Below, in pieces: positions 57,142 to 64,000 of a DNA stretch of 64,000 nucleotides. The notes beneath the pieces are model-generated. The model was given only the letters and a program-made list of their open reading frames with translations, did not search any database and had not been told where the DNA came from. Source of the stretch: Nageia nagi (lineage: Eukaryota; Pinophyta); contig JBITNC010000001.1 in NCBI GenBank assembly GCA_050084985.1, positions 97,898,001 to 97,962,000 on the forward strand. The letters are read 5' to 3'. Position numbers and translations under genes: made by a program. Each line of letters opens with the position of its first letter. Position 1 is the first letter of the stretch.

Positions 57142-58194
57142 TGTTGGCAACTTAGCTTGTAGTTTAAGGTCCAAATTTGAGATTATTTCTTCCTTTTATA
57201 GGTGATGTAATCTCTCTTCTAATATTGCATTAAGTTGATCCAATGATGGAGAGGTGTGATTTATGTGTTCATATTTACAACATCCAAGATAAATAACCTC
57301 AGGATAAGTGAGATCACATCTAATGATCCATGAATGCATCATCTAAGAGGGAGTGATTTTGGTATACCTTGGGATCAACACTATGGGTATAAGTGTTAAG
57401 GAGGGATGATTTGGGACTTTATATGCTCAAGTGTCTAACATCCATGCATGGGAGTCATCCACTTGCCTCAGGATACCAAACTTCTTATTTGTAGTGCCAC
57501 CTCCCACCTTGAAGCTATTAATGATACCTCATAGTTGATACCATCACATAGGGGGATGTTCTACCTCAAAGATAGAGCACTAATGATTAGAGATATATCT
57601 AATGCCAATATTACAACTATCAAGGCTAAAAATATGCAACACCTTTTTTAGGGAGACTAATATTGCATTTACAAATATAATTGCCTTGGTATTACAAATA
57701 CATCATTATTGGCATTTTAGCTAAATACAATTAATAAATAAAGGGCCATTGATTCCATAATGAGAGCTTTTACTAAGTATATAAGTGGAATTTACATCAT
57801 TTTGCTTTCATCCTTGTATTATTGTACATATTGTGCCTCACCCTTGGTGTAATGCGCTTCATAGCTTCATCCTAAGCACAATGCACCCCATTACTAGGCA
57901 TAATGTGCCTACAAACATAGCATGATGGGCTTATTTTAGCAAGTGTGGGATATAATTTTTTTAATCTTCCAATTTAGATTAGATGTTTCTATTTTGGGTG
58001 TTAGTTTTGCCTAGTTGTTGTTTAGCATGATAGGGTATAATTAGAACTTTTAGTTTGCTTTATAGATTGATTTGTAATAAGTTGTGATCATGCAACTTGA
58101 GTTTATATTTAACATAGTCTATTTCTAAGTTTTTCCAAAAACTATATATGTATTTATTTCATTTTCCAAATCAATGAAAGTAGAATACTTCTCA
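57142..58194 (+). repeat. Copia-E 5' LTR, with about 600 bp not present in the 3' LTR
   Basis: Starts TGTTGGCAACTTAGCTTG and ends ...GAATACTTCTCA. It matches the 3' LTR over the first ~50 bp and again from about 57810. The stretch between has no counterpart. The shared part contains degenerate repeats of a (G/A)TGCACCTCAC...TAGGCATA type, near 57840-57910 and 62945-63055. Confidence 0.85.
57203..57799. mobile_element. Possible small insertion in the copia-E 5' LTR with short terminal inverted repeats
   Basis: Present in the 5' LTR but absent from the 3' LTR. It starts TGATGTAA and ends TTTACATCA, which are inverted repeats of 8-9 bp. No clear target duplication is visible and the LTR alignment around it is ambiguous by some 15-20 bp. 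It could be a small non-autonomous DNA transposon, or just length polymorphism or a deletion in the other LTR. Confidence 0.3.
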
Positions 58195-58197
58195 TTA

Positions 58198-58210
58198 TGG
58201 TATTAGAGCT
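58198..58210 (+). other. Copia-E primer binding site
   Basis: TGGTATTAGAGCT, three bases after the 5' LTR. It matches the tRNA-iMet site TGGTATCAGAGCC at 11 of 13 positions; one change is a C-to-T. Confidence 0.85.
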
Positions 58211-58306
58211 TTAGAAACATCTATAGGATTAGAGTTAGTGTAATTGCAAGAATTTATTAAATTATTTCATAAACTATGATTCATTATTTTTATTTTGTTA
58301 CGAATT

Positions 58307-59200
58307 ATGGTGAAAACAACAATAATCTACCCATCCTAGAGTTCCATGGAGAGGATTATGAGTACTATTCTATTAAGATGAAGATATTACTCATAGGCAA
58401 GTGGGTATGGGATATTATTGAGGAAGGATAGAGTGATCCAACAAAATGTAACACTCTCTAGGCCAATGATAAGACTACTAAGAAGGAGGTTCAAAAGAAT
58501 AAATCCTTCACATTCTATTATTTATAAGCTTCCTCTGATAAGAGCATATTTCTTAGGATTGCTTCATGCACTTCTACCCAAGATGCATGAAAAGCACTCA
58601 AGGAAGGCTACCAAGGTAGCACCTAAGTGAAATGAGTGAGGTTTCAAACCCTCAAGAGAGATATTAAGAATCTCAAGATGCAATACAATGATATTATATA
58701 AGATTATTATGTGAGAGTCAAAGCATGTGTGGAAAATATGAAGATCCTTAGAGAGGAGATTCTAAATATCATTATAGCGAAGAAAGTATTGAGAATAATT
58801 CTTCCCAAGTGGAACCATGTAGCAATCATAATTGAAGAGTCCAAAGATCTATCAACTCTTACTTATGATCAGCTCATAGGATCCTTTATGTCTTATAAAG
58901 AGAGACTCTAATATTCTATACGATCAACAGTTGCAATTGATAAAGAGAAAGCTTTTGTAATAAATGAGATTGAAACTACCAATGCACAAGGAAGAGGCCA
59001 ATCATATTTAAGAGGAAGAGGAAGAGTATGAAGAGGAGCTTCTTGAGGAATATTAGAGGTGGATCAAATGGAGGGGGAGATAATCAAAATAAATAATATT
59101 ACAATTGTAACAAATTTGGGCATTATGAGAGGGAGTGTAGAGAAAAGGTTACTCAAGAAGGAGGAAGTGCAAACCATTATGGAGAGGAAGATAGGACCTC
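58307..59200 (+). pseudogene. Copia-E gag (degraded)
   Basis: Plant copia gag in order: N-L-P-I-L-E-F-H-G-E-D-Y-E-Y-Y-S-I-K-M-K near 58330, then W-V-W-D-I-I-E-E-G. Next come K-S-I-F-L-R-I-A and A-L-K-E-G-Y-Q-G-S (58540-58620), F-Q-T-L-K-R-D-I (58640) and the clean frame 58711-58911 ending E-E-S-K-D-L-S-T-L-T-Y-D-Q-L-I-G-S. A zinc knuckle C-N-K-F-G-H-Y-E-R-E-C remnant lies near 59105-59140, with the first Cys upstream (Y-N-C). Stops and frameshifts make it inactive. Confidence 0.82.
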
Positions 59201-59209
59201 CAATTTATT

Positions 59210-60660
59210 TTTATATTATGTGAATACTAATAATAATCTCAATGAAAATTGAATTATGGATATGTGTGCCTCTAATCAAATTATTGGAAAAGAAGAGTTC
59301 CTTGCTTAAATGGGTAACTCTTGCAATTCCAAGATAAAGCTTGGATACGAAAATACATTATCCATAGAAGGCATAAGAACCATGGAGTTCAACACCAAAT
59401 AAGGCACTAACAAGGTAAGTAACATCTACTACACTCCTAATATTAAACATAATTTTCTAAGTGTGGAATAAATTATGGAGAGGAACTATAAGCTTGTATT
59501 TGAAGATGGAAAGTGTGTGATCTATGATAAGAATAATGGTCATAGGTTGGTCACTATGGTCCCAATGACCAAGAATAGATTATTTCCACTCAAATTTGGA
59601 GAATATTATGCCCAAGTAGAAAATTTAGCTATGGAGAATAAGAATTAGCTTTGGCATATGAGATATGGCCATCTAAGCTACCCAAGTTTGAGATTATTAA
59701 CATCTCAACAAATTGTCTATTAACTACCCAATATTTAAGAAGAGAAGATTATGTGTGAAGGATGTGCATTGGAAATCACTCATAGATGAATTTTCCAAGA
59801 GGCCAAGCTTAGAGAGCTTCTTATCCATTCTAATTGGTGAATTTTGATATTTATGACCCCATGCAAACATAAATTATTAGTAAAAATTACTACTTCCTAA
59901 CTTTCATAGATGATTGCATAAGGATGTGTTGGATTTATTTTCTAACTTCCAAGGATCAAGCTTTTGAATGTTTAAAATATTTTAAAACTCATATGGAAAA
60001 GCAAAGTGAATATGTTGTGAAGTTTTTAAGGATTGATAGAGGAGGAGAGTTTTACTTCAATTAATTACTCAAGTTTTGCAAAGATTATGGAATAAAGAGT
60101 TAACTCATAGCTTCCTATACTACACAACAAAATGGTGTAGTGTAGAGGAAGAATAGGACCATAGTGTAGATGGTAAGGAACATGTTACCATGCAAAACTT
60201 TGAGTAATATCTACCAAGATAATGCAATGAGGAAAATAATATACATCTGAATAGGATTCCAACTTCAATATTGGATGACATCATCCCCTATCAGGCATGG
60301 TGTGATAAAAATCCTAATGTCCAACATTTTAGAGTTTTTGGTTATCTTGATTATGCTCACATTCCTAATGAAAATAGGAGAAAGTTAGATATTAATATTC
60401 AAGCATTTATTTTTCTTGGTTATTATGAGCAAACAAAGGTATTTAGATTGTATAATATAGAAACATATAAGATTGGCTTTCCTCTAGATGTAATTTTTGA
60501 TGAAGGGGGAGAATGGGGTCATCAAAAACTCATTGTTTATGATGGATACAATGGTGATAACTCCTCTAAAGTGTAGCCTACTGATTATAATAGCAAAGAA
60601 ATTTCTTCCATTCTAATTCCTCCAAAGGTAGAAGAAGCAAAAAAAGGTAAAAGAACACTT
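59210..60660 (+). pseudogene. Copia-E protease and integrase (degraded)
   Basis: Protease: the usual W-x-x-D-S-G-A/C reads I-M-D-M-C-A-S-N-Q (59255), with the catalytic Asp kept and Ser-Gly lost. Then I-Y-Y-T-P-N-I-K-H-N-F-L-S-V (59425). Pre-integrase: L-W-H-M-R-Y-G-H-L-S-Y-P-S-L (59650) and C-E-G-C (59755). Integrase: T-F-I-D-D-C (59905), R-x-D-R-G-G-E-F (60030), N-G-V (60130), then the clean frame 60271-60576 with F-R-V-F-G-Y-L-D-Y-A-H-I-P, A-F-I-F-L-G-Y and V-I-F-D-E-G. Stops interrupt the core. Confidence 0.82.
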
Positions 60661-60679
60661 TAATCATACCTGTCCAATC

Positions 60680-62260
60680 AAACATTGGATCAAAATTTCT
60701 CAAGGAGATTCACAAGTAGCCATATAAGTGAACTTGATCAAGTTATAAAAAGGTTTGAGATTTTGAATACGTATAGTGATGAGGATGATCATGAGCTCAA
60801 ATTTACTGTATTTAACTATGCATTGCTAACTAATATAGAAATTGAACCATCTAACTATGATCAAGCTTGCACTAATGATTTGTGGTTAAAGACTATAGAG
60901 GAAGAGATTACTTCCATCAATAAGAATGATACTTGGGGTATTATGGAGCTTCCTAAAGGAAATAAGCATGTTGGATGCAAATGGGTATACAAGAAAAAAG
61001 ACAATATTGATGGGAGCATTGAAGACACAAGGAAAGGCTTGTGTCCAAGGGACTCAACCAACAATATGTAATAGACTATGAAGAAACCCTTGCCCTTATA
61101 TTAGGGTAAGAGACCATCAAATTGGTACTTTTCTTGGCTACCCATAAAGGTTGGCAAGTAAATCATATGGATGTAAAACTTTCATTCCTTAATGGCTATT
61201 TATATGAATAGGTTTATGTACAATAACCTCAAGGCTCTGAGGTAAAAGGGATTGAGCATATTGTGTACAATTTAAAGAAGGTCGTGTATGGATTTAAGAA
61301 AGATCCAAGAGCTTGGTAAGCAAGGATTTATAGTTACTTCCATCAATATGGTTTTACAAGGAGCAAGAGTGAGCCCACTCTCTACATCATGAATAAAGTT
61401 CAAGACATATTAATTATGTGTTTGCATGTGGATGATCTTATATATATGGGTAGTTATACATAATTGAATGATGATTTCAAGTCCTCTATGATGCAAGAAT
61501 TCAAAATGAAGGATCTAGGATTGATGCACTACTTCCTTGGTAAGTATGTGACTCAAGGAAATAATGAGATCTTCATTTTTCAATACAAATATGTTCATGA
61601 AATGTTGAAGAAGTATGGTATGGATGAATTCAAACTAGTACCAACACCTAAAACTCACATGGAAACCTATTATGTAAAGATGATGGAACACAAAAGTTGA
61701 AGTGATAACATATAGAATCTTAGTTGGGAGCTTGATGTTCCTCACTAATACATGAGTGATCCTACTAAATATCACATGAAAGAAACCAAGATAATTATTA
61801 GGTATGTTAAAGGCACATCATATTTTGGTAAACACTACTACAAGCATGATGAGATAAAACTTTGTGGATATAATGACTCTGATTGAGGAAGTTACTTAGA
61901 TGATAGAAAATCCACATCTAGAAAATATTTTAGCCTTGGTTTAGGAATCATTATATGGAGTTCAAAGAAGCAAACCAATGTTTCTCTTTCATTTGCAAAG
62001 GTGGAGTATATTACAATCACAAGTACTAGTGCTCAAGCATTGTTGTTGAGAAAATTTTTGGAGGAACTTAATGAGAGATACATTGGTCCTACTATTTTAT
62101 TTTATGAAAATTTGAGTGTCATACAATTAGCATATAATCCATTCCATCGCATCAAGTCCAAGCATTTTGATATGAAGTACCACTTCATCTAGGATATGGT
62201 GGAGAATAACATCATCAAACTGAAGTATTGCAACACCCTAGATAACATTATAGATATCTT
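60680..62260 (+). pseudogene. Copia-E reverse transcriptase and RNase H (degraded)
   Basis: The clean frame 60685-61071 has the pre-RT region and the RT start, E-E-I-T-S-I-N-K-N-D-T-W and G-C-K-W-V-Y-K-K-K. It continues N-H-M-D-V-K-L-S-F-L-N-G (61165), Y-G-F-K-K-D-P-R-A-W (61285) and the catalytic region C-L-H-V-D-D-L-I-Y-M (61420) with both Asp intact. Then M-K-D-L-G-L-M-H-Y-F-L-G. RNase H: Y-N-D-S-D (61870), D-D-R-K-S-T-S, V-S-L-S-F-A-K-V-E-Y (61980), and K-S-K-H-F-D-M-K-Y-H-F-I at 62155-62190. Several stops. Confidence 0.85.
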
Positions 62261-62337
62261 CACAAAATTAGTTATTAAAACTCAATTTTTAAATTTGAGG
62301 ATCTTATTAGTGAGTCTCCTCAACATCAAGGGAAGAA

Positions 62338-62346
62338 TATTGGAAA
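62338..62346 (+). repeat. Copia-E 3' LTR, first nine bases
   Basis: TATTGGAAA corresponds to TGTTGGCAA at the start of the 5' LTR. It ends with GGAAA, the target duplication of the solo copia-D LTR, and is preceded by AAGGGAAGAA. Confidence 0.8.
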
Positions 62347-62878
62347 TTAAGGAATCAAGCCTTCAAGACTAAATTCCTAATTACCTAAGATCCCTTGAAA
62401 AACTCTCTCAAATCCTTAAGCATTAAGAATAGTAACTCAAAGTAGCATTCACAAAAGATGATAACAATATAAAGTGGCTCCTCTAACCATGGGATTACAT
62501 CCACTAATATAATATCTTATTTTCAAAGAGAAATCTCTCACAACAACTCTTTCTCACTTCTCCTACAACCTAAAAAAGAGCATAACTTTGCTACAAATGT
62601 GACTAAGTAATCTTAAGGAGAGGACCTTCTATTTATAGGAAAAAATCATCCCTTGAATCACCCTTTTAACCATTGTACAATGTCATGATATGCAACACCA
62701 TTTTACACAAGGGGCATGCTCATGATATGGAGTGTAGGACAAGTTACATTATCATATTCATAAATACTTAAAAGGCATCTAGGGATACTTTTAAGTATTA
62801 GTGAATTTACATTATCATATTCACTATTAAATGAATTACATTAAGAGACCTTATAATAATATAGTATTCATTCCAATA
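62347..62878 (-). mobile_element. Solo LTR of the copia-D family, inverted
   Basis: The reverse complement matches copia-D LTRs at 4437-5000 and 15029-15599 from TATTGGAATGAATACTA to ...TTCCTTAA. It is flanked by a perfect 5 bp duplication GGAAA (62342-62346 and 62879-62883). It lies within the first ten bases of the copia-E 3' LTR, so it inserted after copia-E. Confidence 0.9.
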
Positions 62879-62883
62879 GGAAA

Positions 62884-63335
62884 CTTAGCTCACAGATTAA
62901 GGTCCAAATATGAGATTATTACATTTTCAACCTTATGTTCCCAAGCTTAGTGCACCTCATCCTAGGTGTAGTGCACTTCACAACTTCATCCCATATGCAA
63001 TGCACCTCACTCCATGTGCAATGCACCCCACTACTAGGCATAGTGCACCTACAAAAAGAGCTTGATGGGCTATTTTTAGCATGTGTGGGATGTCATTTTT
63101 TTATCTTCAAGTTTAGATTAGATGTTAGTATTTTGAGTGTTAGTTTCTCCCAATTGTTATTTAGCATGATAGGGTATAATTAGAAATTCTAACTTTTTAT
63201 TTATGGATTGATTTATAACAAGTTGTGATCATGCAACTTAATTTTATATTTAGCATAGTCTATTTCTAGGTTTTTCTAAAATCTATATATGTAATAATTT
63301 TGTTTTTCAAATCAATGAAAGTAGAACACTTCTCA
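62884..63335 (+). repeat. Copia-E 3' LTR, main part
   Basis: Continues CTTAGCTCACAGATTAAGG after the solo LTR and ends ...GAACACTTCTCA, followed by ACTAG. It lacks the roughly 600 bp present in the 5' LTR. Confidence 0.88.
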
Positions 63336-63340
63336 ACTAG

Positions 63341-64000
63341 AACCAAAGAATCATAATTGTATCTTTTTGAGCTATTCTAATACATCCAAATTCTATCTCC
63401 TATATAACACCATTAACAAAAAGTTCATTATTTTCAAAGATTTAATTTTTGTGAAACTAAGGATGAAGATATTGTTGGGCAAGATTTGGATCATCTTGAA
63501 AAGTATGCCTAGATAAAAATATGGCATGAATTTTAGAATGAAAACAAACCTTAAAAGGGGAGGGGTACTCATATTGGATCAATTTTTGGAATCTACCCTC
63601 AAACACATGAAGTTAAAAAAATCCCCACCAATAATAAGAATAAATTCCATCATTAGAAAAACCTTCTACTTCAAAGAATTGAGAACAAGTTAGTAGACTG
63701 TTGCAAAATATCATAATAGAATTGGAATATTAAGTATTAATGGAGCTTAAAATCAGGTAAGTGAAATATTTGTACATCCATTGAACAATTTGAACCCACA
63801 CTAAAATTTTCAAAGAGGATAATAAACAAATTTCCTATGGAGTGATCTTATGAATTGAATCTAGCAACAACCTCAAAATCAACTTCCTTAAAGGAAACCA
63901 TAACTCAATAAATGTAGAGGAATGTTATTCAAAATGAATATGATAGTCATAAAAAAAAAACACAAGAATTGGTCAATCATTAATTAAGAGTTGGTCAATA
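63341..64000 (+). pseudogene. Copia-F, right segment (end of integrase)
   Basis: Directly after the duplication ACTAG the copia-F reading resumes: E-P-K-N-H-N-C-I-F-L-S-Y-S-N (63345-63385), the equivalent of the K-x-x-K-C-I-F-L-G-Y-S motif, then L-Y-N and K-F-I-I-F-K-D-L-I-F near 63430. Downstream to 64000 the reading is degraded and the RT is not reached convincingly. Confidence 0.75.

Larger units (their letters stand above)
57142..63335 (+). mobile_element. Copia-E, Ty1/copia LTR retrotransposon
   Basis: Flanked by a perfect duplication ACTAG (57137-57141 and 63336-63340) within the integrase of copia-F. The 5' LTR is 57142-58194; the 3' LTR is 62338-62346 plus 62884-63335, split by a solo copia-D LTR. 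PBS TGGTATTAGAGCT lies at 58198. Gag, protease, integrase, RT and RNase H are all recognisable in copia order, and a purine tract AAGGGAAGAA precedes the 3' LTR. It is the best preserved copia element here but still has many stops. Confidence 0.9.

Noticed and set aside
58418-58630. Basic 70-codon ORF at the start of copia-E as an independent small protein
   Set aside because: It is a shifted frame over gag; the gag frame carries the family motifs on either side.

Overview
This window looks like intergenic DNA from a large plant nuclear genome. It is strongly AT-rich and CpG-poor, has one recognisable host exon, and is otherwise mostly old LTR retrotransposons riddled with stops and frameshifts. 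A seed plant with a large, slowly purged genome (for example a gymnosperm) would fit, but that is an inference. All boundaries were read by eye from LTR pairs, target-site duplications (TSDs), primer binding sites and protein motifs.

Host gene: at the left end, minus strand, the first visible coding exon (925-1260) of a probably plastid-targeted J-domain (DnaJ-like) protein ends at a clean splice donor. The rest of the gene lies beyond the window or in exons I could not recognise.

Nested block, about 2.2-37.3 kb. An old Ty3/gypsy element (gypsy-A, plus strand) is the substrate. Copia-B (4108-20740, TSD CATAG) sits inside its reverse transcriptase. Copia-D (4437-15599, TSD CATT[T/C]) sits inside the 5' LTR of copia-B. 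A solo LTR of family C (6424-8254, TSD AGGAT) sits inside the leader of copia-D. A nearly complete 14.9 kb element of gypsy family C (22301-37184, minus strand, TSD ATAGT) sits inside the integrase of gypsy-A. At both gypsy-A junctions the interrupted protein motif resumes across the insertion.

Middle, about 37.4-48.7 kb: a decayed minus-strand Ty3/gypsy gag (40.6-43.1 kb) with a primer-binding-site-like sequence and a candidate 3' LTR, degenerate tandem repeats, and several kilobases that I cannot assign.

Right, 48.7-64 kb: an internally deleted family-C copy (48747-55337, plus strand, TSD GTAAT) that keeps only LTR sequence and the C-terminal part of an extra ORF. Then follows copia-F, interrupted in its integrase by copia-E (57142-63335, TSD ACTAG). 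Copia-E in turn carries a solo copia-D LTR (62347-62878, TSD GGAAA) inside its 3' LTR.

The most interesting system is family C. Its LTRs end TG...TA. They carry tandem repeats of about 100 bp, most of them holding TGATGTCA or TGACATCA, which looks like a deaminated palindromic TGACGTCA bZIP site. Its pol has a second, archaeal-type RNase H between protease and reverse transcriptase. A long extra ORF of unknown function, with an acidic tract and a predicted coiled coil, follows the integrase and is recognisable in two copies.
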